DNA of 64,000 nt from Rhizobiales bacterium UBA1912 (GCA_002337455.1 DDGC01000014.1:200474-264473), one strand, 5' to 3'. Counted from the stretch's first letter, positions 28,769-37,181 are shown. A program made the numbers and translations. The notes: a model not told the origin generated them from the sequence alone.

Positions 28769-28783
28769 GAACATTACAGGAAC
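28769..28783 (-). promoter_or_regulatory. LexA (SOS) box of recN
   Basis: On the coding (minus) strand GTTC-CTGTAAT-GTTC fits the alphaproteobacterial LexA direct repeat GTTC-N7-GTTC. It is 96 bp before the recN start. Sequence match is exact; regulation follows from established SOS membership of recN. Confidence 0.75.
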
Positions 28784-28807
28784 AAACGTTGAGCGACAAG
28801 CAGGTAC

Positions 28808-28834
28808 AAAAATGCCCCGGCCAATGGCCGGGGC
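28808..28834 (-). terminator. Rho-independent terminator of bamD
   Basis: GCCCCGGCC-AAT-GGCCGGGGC (28814-28834) followed on the minus strand by ATTTTTGT. It lies 28 bp after the bamD stop and separates the bamD transcript from recN, leaving recN to its own SOS promoter. Confidence 0.85.
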
Positions 28835-28861
28835 ACCATCAAATTGCTGCCTGGATCGCCT

Positions 28862-29698
28862 CTAGCGGTCCGCCATCCAGTTGCCGGTCATCATCTGGGG
28901 CTGGAGGCCCTGATTCTGCAGCAGCGTAAAGCCCCGCTGATACCATTCCGAGTTCGGATAGTTGGTGCCCAGCACCGCCGTCGCCGTTTGCGCTTCGCCC
29001 ACAAGACCAAGCGTCAGATAGGCTTCGGTCAGCCGGAACAGCGCTTCTTCGACATGAGTGGAAGTCTGGTGGTCCTCGACCACCACGCGGAAGCGGTTGA
29101 TCGCCGCCGTGTACTGGCCATTACCCAGATAATAGCGGCCCACGCTCATTTCCTTGCCGGCGATCTGATCGCGGGCGATCAGCAGCATCTGGCGCGATTC
29201 CCGGGCATAGCGGGAATCGGGATAGCTGGCCTGCAGCTGGGTGAAGGTCTCGATGGCGTCCTGCGCCAATTCCTGATCGCGTGTGATATCTGTGATCTGC
29301 TCGAAGTACGAGCTGCCCTTGAGGAACAGGATATAGGGCACTTCCGAAGAGCGGGGATAGAGCGCCAGGAACTGGTCGGCCTGCCGCGCGGCTTCGGAGA
29401 AACGAGCCAGGCGGAAATTGGCGAAGACCTGCATCACCTTGGCGCGTTCGTTGACGTCCGAGAAGGGATTCTGCCGCTCGAGCGTTTCAAGATTTTCGAT
29501 TGCGGCGATGTAGCGGTTGTTTTCCATGTTCGCGACGGCGCTTGCATAAAGCTGCTCGGCCGGAACCAACGGCTCTTCGTCCCCCGTGCGCGAAAAGATC
29601 GACATGGGCGAACAGGCGGCAAGTACCCCAACGAGGGCCACGGCCGCGGCCATCTTCCAAATCTTTGGCGCTTTGCTTGGTCTGGCTATGATATTCAC
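28862..29698 (-). CDS. bamD: Outer-membrane assembly lipoprotein BamD
   Basis: 278 residues from a GTG at 29698, chosen because GGACGGAG lies 6 bp upstream; an ATG at 29716 has no ribosome-binding site. Residues 1-29 form a lipoprotein signal ending in the lipobox VLAAC (Cys29). The mature part has five TPR-like repeats (AEQLYASAVANMENNRYIAA, RARFSEAARQADQFLALYP-like, ARESRQMLLIARDQIAGKEM, VGRYYLGNGQYTAAINRF, VEEALFRLTEAYLTLGL). It works with BamA to insert beta-barrel proteins. It lies 105 bp after lpxC in the same direction. Confidence 0.93.
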   Translation of the reverse strand: MNIIARPSKAPKIWKMAAAVALVGVLAACSPMSIFSRTGDEEPLVPAEQLYASAVANMENNRYIAAIENLETLERQNPFSDVNERAKVMQVFANFRLARFSEAARQADQFLALYPRSSEVPYILFLKGSSYFEQITDITRDQELAQDAIETFTQLQASYPDSRYARESRQMLLIARDQIAGKEMSVGRYYLGNGQYTAAINRFRVVVEDHQTSTHVEEALFRLTEAYLTLGLVGEAQTATAVLGTNYPNSEWYQRGFTLLQNQGLQPQMMTGNWMADR

Positions 29699-29803
29699 GA
29701 AAAACTCCGTCCTCATGGCCCGGGGCATTAACCGTGACCCGCGCGTGCCCACAATCCGCTAGCGGGCAATCTGTTCAAAACTGTGACGGGGGTTATCGCC
29801 CAT

Positions 29804-30760
29804 TCAACCAATGGAGCGCAAGTAGGGCTCGACAGACAACCTCTCGGGCAGATCGCCGAGCGCTTCCATTTCGAGCGGCAACGCATCAGCCTCGAGAATT
29901 TCGTAGTTGGCTTCGCTGGCAAAAAGCGACTTGAGCACCAGCGCGTTAAGCCCGTGCCCGCCCTTGTAGGACTTGAACCGCCCGTAGATCGGCAGCCCGG
30001 CCAGGGCCAGATCGCCCACGGCGTCGAGCAGCTTGTGACGCACGAATTCGTCGTCGAACCGCAACCCGTCGGGATTGACGATTTTTTCTTCCTCGATAGC
30101 GATTGAATTTTCAAGGCTCGATCCCAGCGCATAGCCCGCCTGCCGCAATACCTTGGCCTGCGCCACGAACCCGAATGTGCGCGCCGGCGCAACTTCGAGG
30201 GCAAACTTGCGCGGCGACCAGTCAAAGATCATGCGCTCGCGCCCGATCACCTTGCTGTTGAAATCGATCTCCACGTCGAAGGCCCGCCCGTTATAGGCCT
30301 CGAGCATGGCGAACGCGTCATTGTCGCGGACCGTCACCGACCGCAGGATGCGAATGAATTTCTTGCGCTGCGGCTGAATCGAAATGCCCGCATCGAGCAC
30401 CGCATCCACGAACGGCTCGGCACTGCCATCGATGATCGGGCATTCTTCGCCCCAGACCACGACTTCCGCGTTGTCGATACCCAGCCCGTTCAGCGCCGCC
30501 AGCACATGCTCGACAGTCGCGATGCTGATCGAATTGCCCAGATCGATTACCGTGCACAGCGAGGTCCGGCTGACGCGCGAATGATCGATCTTGACGCTCG
30601 CCGACTTGCTGCCATCGTCCAGCATACGGGTCAACGTATAGCCGGAATCAGCTGGCGCCGGGTTGATGACAAGGCGCGAAGGCTTGCCATTGTGCACACC
30701 GATTCCAGCGAACTCTGCAGGACGCGTAAGCGTGCATTGGCGCACGGTATTGTTTTTCAT
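29804..30760 (-). CDS. lpxC: UDP-3-O-acyl-N-acetylglucosamine deacetylase
   Basis: 318 residues from ATG 30760 with CGGAG upstream. First committed step of lipid A synthesis; zinc enzyme in the cytoplasm. Zinc ligand His85 lies in TVEHVLAALNGLGIDNAEV; the second His and the Asp are in RHKLLDAVGDLALAG, and the catalytic His is in YKGGHGLNALV. Length is normal. It follows ftsZ, from which a hairpin separates it, in the order usual for alphaproteobacteria. Confidence 0.95.
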   Translation of the reverse strand: MKNNTVRQCTLTRPAEFAGIGVHNGKPSRLVINPAPADSGYTLTRMLDDGSKSASVKIDHSRVSRTSLCTVIDLGNSISIATVEHVLAALNGLGIDNAEVVVWGEECPIIDGSAEPFVDAVLDAGISIQPQRKKFIRILRSVTVRDNDAFAMLEAYNGRAFDVEIDFNSKVIGRERMIFDWSPRKFALEVAPARTFGFVAQAKVLRQAGYALGSSLENSIAIEEEKIVNPDGLRFDDEFVRHKLLDAVGDLALAGLPIYGRFKSYKGGHGLNALVLKSLFASEANYEILEADALPLEMEALGDLPERLSVEPYLRSIG

Positions 30761-30805
30761 TGGTACTCCGGGCCCTTTTGTTGACGAGTGGCCCAATCGC
30801 CCTAA

Positions 30806-30841
30806 TAACGAAGAACGGCCTGACACGAAACCCGTGTCAGG
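30806..30841 (-). terminator. Hairpin terminator downstream of ftsZ
   Basis: CCTGACAC-N7-GTGTCAGG (30819-30841), followed on the minus strand by a T-rich tail (CCGTTCTTCGTTATTA). It lies 31 bp after the ftsZ stop and 59 bp before lpxC, so it may attenuate rather than fully stop read-through. Confidence 0.65.
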
Positions 30842-30871
30842 CCGATTTAGCGCCTAAATGGCAATTTTGAA

Positions 30872-32578
30872 TTAACCGTGGCGTTTGAGAAACGCCGGGA
30901 TTTCCAGCTGTTCCTTTTGGGGCGCACGGGCCGGGGCACGGCCATGTGCGTCGAGTTGTCCCGCCGCGCCTTCAGCCTGCGGACGCGGTGCCGCCGGACG
31001 GGGAGGAGCAGCTTCGATAGCGCTGCGGGCAGCGGCATCGTCGAATTGAGGCTGCACGCGTTCGCCCTGGGCCTGCGGCTCGGCTTCACCACCAAGGCTC
31101 AGCCCGACATTGGAGGCCAAGCGGCGGAACAGGGCGCGCGCGTTGCGCGGCTCTTCGCCCTTGGGCTGGTCCATCTGCTGACGGGCAACCGCCGGCATAT
31201 CTTCGGCGCGCGGGATGCGGCGCTGGAGCTGCGGACGCTCGGCACCCGAGGGCACATAGGGCTTGGGCATAGCGGCGTCGGGCGCACGCTGCGCTTCCTC
31301 GACCGGCTGACGCACCGCTGCAGTGGGCGTGTAGGGCTCGATGGTAACACCGCTGTCCTCGCCCTGCCGTGCAGCTGTCGCCGCCGCGGCAGCCGCGGAA
31401 TTTCCGTCCTTGATCGCCTGGGCAACCGCGGCTTCGAACTGATCGTCGCTCATCTGAGCGCTTGCCTGGGTCGGAGCGGCTTGCTGCGGAGCGGGCTGTT
31501 CGGCGCGCGGCGCCTGTGCAGTGGCCGGAGCGGCAACGGCCTCGGGCAACCGCTTGGCCTGCAACGGCTGCCGGTTGGCATTGGGCTTGACGGGATCGAG
31601 CGCCTGAACCATCAGCGCGTCGGTGCCGGTGGCAACGACCGAAACACGAACCTTGCCCTGCAGCGAATCATCGAACGTCGCGCCAAGAATGATGTTGGCG
31701 TCCGAATCCACTTCTTCGCGAATACGCGAAGCAGCTTCGTCCACTTCGTACAGCGTCATGTCCTTGCCGCCGGTGATCGAGATCAGGAGCCCGCGGGCAC
31801 CCTGCATCGAAACATCGTCGAGCAGCGGATTGGCGATGGCGGCCTCGGCGGCGTGACGTGCACGATCCTCGCCCTCGGCTTCGCCCGTCCCCATCATCGC
31901 CTTGCCCATGCCGCGCATCACGGCGCGCACGTCGGCAAAGTCGAGGTTAATGAGGCCTTCCTTGACCATCAGGTCGGTGATGCAGGCAACGCCCGAGAAC
32001 AGAACCTCGTCGGCCATCGCAAAAGCGTCGGCGAACGTGGTCTTCTCGTTGGCCACCCGGAACAAATTCTGGTTCGGGATCACGATCAGCGTATCGACAT
32101 GGCGATGCAGCTCGTCGATGCCCTCGTCGGCCAGCTTCATACGGCGATTGCCTTCGAACTGGAACGGCTTGGTCACCACGCCGACGGTCAGGATGCCCTG
32201 TTCGCGCGCCGCGCGCGCCACGACCGGCGCTGCGCCCGTCCCCGTGCCACCGCCCATACCGGCGGTTATGAACACCATGTGCGAGCCAGAGAGGTGATCG
32301 TTGAGCTCGTCAAAGCTTTCTTCGGCCGCCGCGCGCCCCACTTCGGGGTGCGAACCGGCGCCGAGGCCCTCGGTCACGCCTACGCCCAGCTGAATGACAC
32401 GCTGCGCACGGGACAAAGCCAGCGCTTGCGCATCGGTATTGGCCACGACGAACTCGACGCCCTCGAGGCCCGAGTTAATCATGTTGTTGACCGCGTTTCC
32501 GCCCGCACCACCGACGCCAAAGACGGTGATTCGCGGCTTAAGTTCTTGGATTCCCGGAATCTGTAGGTTGATTGTCAT
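30872..32578 (-). CDS. ftsZ: Cell division GTPase FtsZ
   Basis: 568 residues. The tubulin-like GTPase core (about 1-330) shows GVGGAGGNAVNNM (21-33), the signature GGGTGTG (109-115), the T7 loop NLDFADVRAVM and the C-lobe GATFDDSLQGKVRVSVVATG. A long Ala/Gln/Pro-rich linker of about 210 residues follows, ending in the conserved C-terminal peptide EIPAFLKRHG that binds FtsA. Long linkers are normal in Hyphomicrobiales. It polymerises into the Z-ring. ftsA does not directly precede it here: a VOC gene and an iron transporter lie between. A CtrA-like site is upstream. Confidence 0.96.
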   Translation of the reverse strand: MTINLQIPGIQELKPRITVFGVGGAGGNAVNNMINSGLEGVEFVVANTDAQALALSRAQRVIQLGVGVTEGLGAGSHPEVGRAAAEESFDELNDHLSGSHMVFITAGMGGGTGTGAAPVVARAAREQGILTVGVVTKPFQFEGNRRMKLADEGIDELHRHVDTLIVIPNQNLFRVANEKTTFADAFAMADEVLFSGVACITDLMVKEGLINLDFADVRAVMRGMGKAMMGTGEAEGEDRARHAAEAAIANPLLDDVSMQGARGLLISITGGKDMTLYEVDEAASRIREEVDSDANIILGATFDDSLQGKVRVSVVATGTDALMVQALDPVKPNANRQPLQAKRLPEAVAAPATAQAPRAEQPAPQQAAPTQASAQMSDDQFEAAVAQAIKDGNSAAAAAATAARQGEDSGVTIEPYTPTAAVRQPVEEAQRAPDAAMPKPYVPSGAERPQLQRRIPRAEDMPAVARQQMDQPKGEEPRNARALFRRLASNVGLSLGGEAEPQAQGERVQPQFDDAAARSAIEAAPPRPAAPRPQAEGAAGQLDAHGRAPARAPQKEQLEIPAFLKRHG

Positions 32579-32625
32579 CTCTGGCCTCTTAGTGGCTGTA
32601 TGGCAAAGATGTAGCGCTCAATTCG

Positions 32626-32640
32626 TTAACCGGACCCTAA
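32626..32640. promoter_or_regulatory. CtrA-like binding site upstream of ftsZ
   Basis: Minus strand TTAG-GGTCCGG-TTAA matches TTAA-N7-TTAA with one mismatch, 48 bp before the ftsZ start. A second half site TTAACC is at 32658-32663. CtrA control of ftsZ is established in Caulobacter; here it is inferred from the site. Confidence 0.5.
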
Positions 32641-32746
32641 CAAAGCTACCGATTTCGTTAACCAGTCTGCAGAATGCGAGACTTGACAACCACAAAGTCA
32701 CCGCATGTTAAGCATGATTTGCCCGCCTCTCAGGACCGGCACCGGC

Positions 32747-32799
32747 TTGACATTTGCTCGCGCCAGTATATAACCATATCAGAATATAACATATTGGTT
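32747..32799 (+). promoter_or_regulatory. Sigma-70-like promoter and overlapping imperfect inverted repeat
   Basis: TTGACA (32747-32752) and TATAAC (32769-32774) are 16 bp apart. AACCATAT (32772-32779) and ATATTGGTT (32791-32799) form an imperfect inverted repeat over the start region, and ATATAAC occurs twice. This suggests a repressor (ArsR-like) controls the VOC gene; no such regulator is adjacent. Confidence 0.5.
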
Positions 32800-32816
32800 C
32801 TTGAAAGGAAGGGCAA

Positions 32817-33293
32817 ATGTCCCGGATAACCCCCAGCCTCTGGTTCGATGACAATCTCGAAGAGGCAATGGAATATTACGCGTCGGTGTTTCCCGACACC
32901 AAAATCCACGGCACCACGCGCTATCCCGAGGGCGGTATGGGCGAACCCGGCAAGGTCATGACCGGCGATTTCGAAATTCTCGGCCAGCGCTTCAACGCGA
33001 TCAACGGCGGCCCGCACTTCCAATTCTCCGAAGCGACGTCCTTTATCATCGACTGCGCCGATCAGGCCGAGGTCGACTATTACTGGGACAAGCTCACCCA
33101 GGAGGAGGGCGCTGAAAGTCAGTGCGGCTGGGTCAAGGACAAGTTCGGCGTCTCCTGGCAGGTAGTTCCAAGAGCGCTCTATGAAACCGTGACCGGCAAA
33201 GACCCCGCCGGCGCCCAACGCGCCACCCAGGCCATGCTCAAGATGAAAAAACTGATCGTCGCGGATTTGGAGGCGGCCTACGAAGGCCGCTAG
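32817..33293 (+). CDS. VOC-family protein (PhnB-like)
   Basis: 158 residues with AAGGAAGGG before the ATG. It has the PhnB/3-demethylubiquinone-methyltransferase-like VOC layout: ITPSLWFDDNLEEAMEYYASVFPDTKI at the N-terminus, FNAINGGPHFQFSEATSFIIDC, and WVKDKFGVSWQVVPRAL near the C-terminus. The usual role is small-molecule binding or isomerisation; PhnB members lack a settled activity. Convergent with the siderophore ATPase gene (4-bp gap). With its own promoter it is part of the block that separates ftsZ from ftsA. Confidence 0.85.
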   Translation: MSRITPSLWFDDNLEEAMEYYASVFPDTKIHGTTRYPEGGMGEPGKVMTGDFEILGQRFNAINGGPHFQFSEATSFIIDCADQAEVDYYWDKLTQEEGAESQCGWVKDKFGVSWQVVPRALYETVTGKDPAGAQRATQAMLKMKKLIVADLEAAYEGR

Positions 33294-33297
33294 ATTT

Positions 33298-34086
33298 CTA
33301 CCGCGGAATGCACAGCGGCCTTCCATGCAACGGATCGGTAATGATTGCGGTCTTGACCCCGAACACCTCCTCGATGGTGTCCGGGGTCATCAGATCTTCC
33401 GGTGCCCCGCGCGCCACCACCTTCCCATCCTTGAGAAACACCAGCACGTCCGCATGCCGGGCCGCGAGGTTAAGATCGTGCAGCACGAGAACCACTGTGC
33501 GCCCATGATCGTTCTTGAGCGCGCCAACCAGGTTCAGGCACTCGATCTGATGCGCCATGTCGAGGTGATTGACCGGCTCGTCGAGGCAGATGATATCGGT
33601 CTCCTGCGCCAGCACCATGGCGATCCACACCCGCTGCAACTGCCCGCCCGACAGCGAGCCGATACGCCGATCGCGCAGATGTAGCACGCCGGTGCCCTCC
33701 ATGGCCTTGTCCATGGCCGCCGTATCGTGAGGATTCCAGGGCTGGAACATCGATTGATGCGGATAGCGGCCCAGCCGCACCAGTTCCTCGACGGTCATCT
33801 CCTCGGGTGCCGACGGGCTCTGGGCCAGAAGACCGATCTGGCGCGCCAGCGCCTTGTGGCCGATTTTGGCGACGTCGATGTCTTCGACCAGAATCCGCCC
33901 GGCAGTTGGCCGGTGCAATCGCCTGATGGCCCGCAAAAGGGTCGATTTCCCGCATCCATTGGGTCCAGCCAGAACGGTCACCTGCCCCGGCGCGACGGGC
34001 AGGCTCAGCGCGTCGAGAACCACCGCCTGCCCATAGCCCAGCGTCACGCCCTCGATTGTGATCCGGGCCTTGACTGTTTCATCCAT
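33298..34086 (-). CDS. Iron-siderophore ABC transporter ATP-binding protein (FecE/FepC type)
   Basis: 262 residues. Walker A GPNGCGKS (41-48), Q-loop LLAQSPSAPEEMTVEELVRLGRYPH, signature SLSGGQLQRVW, Walker B DIICLDEPVNHLD and H-loop VLHDLNLAARHAD. It powers uptake through the two FecCD-type permeases, whose genes lie directly upstream with an 8-bp overlap. The iron boxes before the operon support an iron(III)-siderophore substrate; heme or cobalamin is less likely. Confidence 0.9.
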   Translation of the reverse strand: MDETVKARITIEGVTLGYGQAVVLDALSLPVAPGQVTVLAGPNGCGKSTLLRAIRRLHRPTAGRILVEDIDVAKIGHKALARQIGLLAQSPSAPEEMTVEELVRLGRYPHQSMFQPWNPHDTAAMDKAMEGTGVLHLRDRRIGSLSGGQLQRVWIAMVLAQETDIICLDEPVNHLDMAHQIECLNLVGALKNDHGRTVVLVLHDLNLAARHADVLVFLKDGKVVARGAPEDLMTPDTIEEVFGVKTAIITDPLHGRPLCIPR

Positions 34087-35113
34087 CGCTCGATCGTCTC
34101 CGCATGAGCAGGAACAGGAAATAGGGCGTACCGATAACCGCGGTCACGGTCCCGGCCGGAACCTCCAGCGGTGCAAAGAGCACACGCACGATGATGTCCG
34201 CGCTCACCAGCATCATGGCGCCCAGAAGGAAGCTCCCAGCCATGACGATATAGACGTTGCGGCCCAGAAGCAGGCGCGCGAGATGCGGCGCCATCAGTCC
34301 CACGAACCCCACGCCCCCCACAAAGGCAACCGCCGCCGCCGTAATCAGCGCCGCGAGCCCGAAGATGACGACCCGGAACACCGGCGTGTTCAGCCCCACG
34401 CTCCGCGACGAAGTTTCGTCGAGATCGGCGGGCGGCAGATGGCGCAGGGCGATAAGGGTCAAGACCAGCAACGGGATGAGCGCCAGCCCGGTGATCTGGA
34501 TTTCCCCCCAGCTTGCTTCGTTGACCGCCCCGGCCATCCAGCGCGTCGCCTGAGATGTGCGGTAGATGGGCCCAACGATCATCATGATGGTGGTGATCGC
34601 CTTGGCCACCGCAGCAACCGCGATGCCGAACAGCAGCAATCGGATCGCCGACACCGCCTGCCGCCCGGCCAGGATGAACACTGTGGCAATGGCCAGCACC
34701 GCCCCGATGGCCGACGCCGCCGGCTGATAGGCAATGGGCACGACAAGGACGTTGCTCTCGTTGGAAAACAGCATCAGGAACACAACGACGCCGAGCGCCG
34801 CGCCATCGATCACCCCGAGCACGCTTGGCGACGCCAATTCGTTCCGCGTCACCCGCTGCAGCAGGAACCCCGCCACCGCAATGGAGCCCCCGGCCAGAAT
34901 GGCAAGCGCCACGCGCGGCATGCGCAGATTGAAGACGATGATGGTCTGTGTGCGCTCGCCCAGCCCGGCAAGCGTCCGGGCGACATCGGCAATCGGCATC
35001 CAGGTCGAACCCAGCGCGACGGCCAAAATGACCACGACGGCAAAACCCGTGGCGAGCAGCCCAAGCACTACCCCGGTGCGCGCAGATTTATGCGATGCAG
35101 CAATAGCGCTCAT
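34079..35113 (-). CDS. Iron-siderophore ABC transporter permease (FecCD family)
   Basis: 344 residues with about nine to ten membrane helices. Family marks are FNLRMPRVALAILAGGSIAVAGFLLQ (with the LRxPR motif), NELASPSVLGVIDGAALGVV and the C-terminal coupling region VGFVGLMAPHLARLLLGR. It forms the channel with the other FecCD protein. It overlaps the upstream permease by 4 bp (ATGA) and the downstream ATPase gene by 8 bp, so the three are one operon. Confidence 0.9.
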   Translation of the reverse strand: MSAIAASHKSARTGVVLGLLATGFAVVVILAVALGSTWMPIADVARTLAGLGERTQTIIVFNLRMPRVALAILAGGSIAVAGFLLQRVTRNELASPSVLGVIDGAALGVVVFLMLFSNESNVLVVPIAYQPAASAIGAVLAIATVFILAGRQAVSAIRLLLFGIAVAAVAKAITTIMMIVGPIYRTSQATRWMAGAVNEASWGEIQITGLALIPLLVLTLIALRHLPPADLDETSSRSVGLNTPVFRVVIFGLAALITAAAVAFVGGVGFVGLMAPHLARLLLGRNVYIVMAGSFLLGAMMLVSADIIVRVLFAPLEVPAGTVTAVIGTPYFLFLLMRRRSSDG

Positions 35114-36132
35114 GCCGCCCTCCGCTTAAGCAGTCCGAGCAGCACGACGCCACCCACAGCCGCCGTTACCGCGCCCACCGGCGCCTCTGCAGGATAGATG
35201 ACGTAGCGCACCGCAATATCGGCCACCGTCACATAGATCGCCCCCAGCAGGGCAGCAGCGGCAATCTGGTGCCGGTGGCGCAGTCCGGCCAGCGCGCGTG
35301 CCGCATGCGGAATGACCAGCCCCACGAACCCGACCGGCCCCGCCATGGTAATGGCACTCCCGGTCAACAGCGCGATGGCAACAAAGCTGACGCCACGCAC
35401 CAGCCCCAACGGTACGCCCAGGCCGCTTGCGGTCGCATCGTCGGCCTGCAGCGCATCGAGCGACGGCGCGAGCACCCAGGCGAGCATTGCGCCGGCTACC
35501 AGCATGACGCCCCCATTTGCCGCCAGCGAAACCGGCCGGTCGACAATCGCGCCCGAAAGCCAGAACAGCAATTGCTCGAGCGCCGCTTCGTTCGATGTCA
35601 GGATGATCTCGACGAGCGCATGACCCAGTCCTGCCATGGTCACGCCCACCAGCACGATCCTCAGCGGCGAAAGCCCCCCTGCTCCCGCAGCGATACCGAA
35701 CACCAGCAGGCTGGTCAGCAATGCCCCTACGGCCGCCGCCAGCGACAACCCGGCCAGCGAAGACACCCCGAGCCAGAAGCTCGCCACCACCACGGCCAGC
35801 GATGCCCCTGCATTGAGCCCCAGCGTATCGGGCGAAGCGATACGATTGCGCGCCAGCGTCTGGATGATAACACCCGATACTCCGAGCCCCGCACCGGTCA
35901 TCGGCGCGATGATCGCCCGCGGCAGGCGCAGATTGACAATCACCACCGACGTTTCGCTGCCATCGAACGCCGTAAACGCTCGCCAGACTTCGGCCGGTGA
36001 ATAGATCTTGAGACCCAGCATCATGCTGCAGGCCATTGCAACAGCCAGCGCCGCCGCAAGACCGCCATAGAGCATGGCATCGCGCGGCGATCGGGTTGTC
36101 ATGGCCCCGGTTGAGGCCGCAATGGTGTGCAC
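35110..36132 (-). CDS. Iron-siderophore ABC transporter permease (FecCD family)
   Basis: 340 residues from GTG 36132, chosen because GAGGT lies 7 bp upstream; GTG 36141 and ATG 36102 are alternatives. It shows VNLRLPRAIIAPMTGAGLGVSG, RIASPDTLGLNAGASLAVV and GPVGFVGLVIPHAARALAG, as in FecC/BtuC permeases. First gene of the permease-permease-ATPase operon and divergent from the binding-protein gene, with two IRO boxes in between. Confidence 0.88.
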   Translation of the reverse strand: MHTIAASTGAMTTRSPRDAMLYGGLAAALAVAMACSMMLGLKIYSPAEVWRAFTAFDGSETSVVIVNLRLPRAIIAPMTGAGLGVSGVIIQTLARNRIASPDTLGLNAGASLAVVVASFWLGVSSLAGLSLAAAVGALLTSLLVFGIAAGAGGLSPLRIVLVGVTMAGLGHALVEIILTSNEAALEQLLFWLSGAIVDRPVSLAANGGVMLVAGAMLAWVLAPSLDALQADDATASGLGVPLGLVRGVSFVAIALLTGSAITMAGPVGFVGLVIPHAARALAGLRHRHQIAAAALLGAIYVTVADIAVRYVIYPAEAPVGAVTAAVGGVVLLGLLKRRAA

Positions 36133-36150
36133 CGGCGGCACCTCATAAGT

Positions 36151-36165
36151 TGATATTGACAGTCA
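36151..36165. promoter_or_regulatory. IRO box 1 (RirA-type iron-responsive site)
   Basis: TGA-TATTGACAG-TCA is an exact TGA-N9-TCA. It also contains TTGACaGTCAA. It is 18 bp from the permease start and in the divergent iron-transport promoter region. Confidence 0.72.
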
Positions 36166-36200
36166 ATTTAATTTCTGACCATTTGCCCAAAATCATTTTA

Positions 36201-36215
36201 TGAGAACACTTGTCA
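36201..36215. promoter_or_regulatory. IRO box 2 (RirA-type iron-responsive site)
   Basis: TGA-GAACACTTG-TCA is a second exact TGA-N9-TCA, 19 bp before the binding-protein ATG. One box near each divergent start suggests iron repression of both transcripts. Confidence 0.68.
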
Positions 36216-36234
36216 AGTTACCAAGGAGGTATTC

Positions 36235-37149
36235 ATGTTGCCGCTGCACAAATTGCTGGCCGGGCTGGCCCTGGCCGCCACAGTCGCACTCTCGGGAGCG
36301 GCCCAGGCCCGTGAGGTCACTCACGCCATGGGAACCACCGATGTTCCCGATGCCCCCCAGCGGGTCATCATCCTCACCAATGAAGGCACCGAAGCGCTGC
36401 TGGCCCTCGGCGTCACTCCGGTCGGCGCCGTTCGCTCCTGGCTCGGTGACCCGTGGTACGACCACATCGCCGCCCGGATGGAAGGCGTCGAGGTCGTCGG
36501 CGAGGAATCCGCAGTCAATCTCGAATTGATCGCCGCCCTCGAACCCGATCTGATCCTGGGCAACATGACCCGTCAGGAAGGCGTTTATGAGCAGCTTTCC
36601 GCCATCGCCCCCACTGTGATGTCCGAACGCCTGCGCGGCGATTGGCGCATCAACTACAACCTCTATGCCGAAGCCCTTGGGCTCGAGGACAAGGCCGCCG
36701 ACCTTCTCGCCGCCTATGATGCCCGCATTGCCGACCTGTCCGCAAAGCTCGGTGACAGTCTCGATGAGGAAATCTCGGTCGTTCGCTTCGGTTCGGGCAT
36801 GTCGCGGATCTATTTCCACGACAGCTTCTCGGGCCTGACCCTGCGTCAGCTCGGCTTCCCGCGCCCCGCGGCACAGGACCGCGAAGAGTTCGCCGAACAG
36901 ATCACCAAGGAGCGGATTCCTGAAGCCGAAGGCGACCGGTTGTTCTATTTCGTCTATGAGACCGGCAATGGCGAGGGCGATGCCCAGGCCGAGGATTGGA
37001 CCAACGATCCGCTCTGGCAGAACCTGGAAGTCGTCAAGGCCGGCAACGCGCACAAGGTGTCCGACGCCATCTGGAACACGGCCGGCGGCATCCTCGCCGC
37101 AAACCTGCTGCTCGACGATATCGCCGAAATCTACGGTGTTGCTGAATAG
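36235..37149 (+). CDS. Iron-siderophore ABC transporter substrate-binding protein
   Basis: 304 residues with a near-perfect AAGGAGGT before the ATG. Signal peptide 1-25 (LLAGLALAATVALSGAAQA). It has the class-III cluster fold of FepB/FhuD/BtuF: VPDAPQRVIILTNEGTEALLALGV, AALEPDLILGN, YEQLSAIAPTV, a long central helix DKAADLLAAYDARIADL, then LRQLGFPRP and WNTAGGILAANLLLDDIAEI. It captures a ferric siderophore in the periplasm for the divergent permeases. It reads away from them and converges with ftsA. Confidence 0.9.
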   Translation: MLPLHKLLAGLALAATVALSGAAQAREVTHAMGTTDVPDAPQRVIILTNEGTEALLALGVTPVGAVRSWLGDPWYDHIAARMEGVEVVGEESAVNLELIAALEPDLILGNMTRQEGVYEQLSAIAPTVMSERLRGDWRINYNLYAEALGLEDKAADLLAAYDARIADLSAKLGDSLDEEISVVRFGSGMSRIYFHDSFSGLTLRQLGFPRPAAQDREEFAEQITKERIPEAEGDRLFYFVYETGNGEGDAQAEDWTNDPLWQNLEVVKAGNAHKVSDAIWNTAGGILAANLLLDDIAEIYGVAE

Positions 37150-37159
37150 AAACGGATGT

Positions 37160-37181
37160 CCGCCCGGAGCAATCCGGGCGG
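37160..37181. terminator. Bidirectional hairpin between binding-protein gene and ftsA
   Basis: CCGCCCGGA-GCAA-TCCGGGCGG, 9-bp perfect stem in the 43-bp gap between convergent stops. No long T-run, but its place between convergent genes supports terminator use. Confidence 0.6.

Noticed and set aside
30878..32566. A 562-codon open frame opposite ftsZ
   Set aside because: Mirror of ftsZ codon structure with no recognisable motif.
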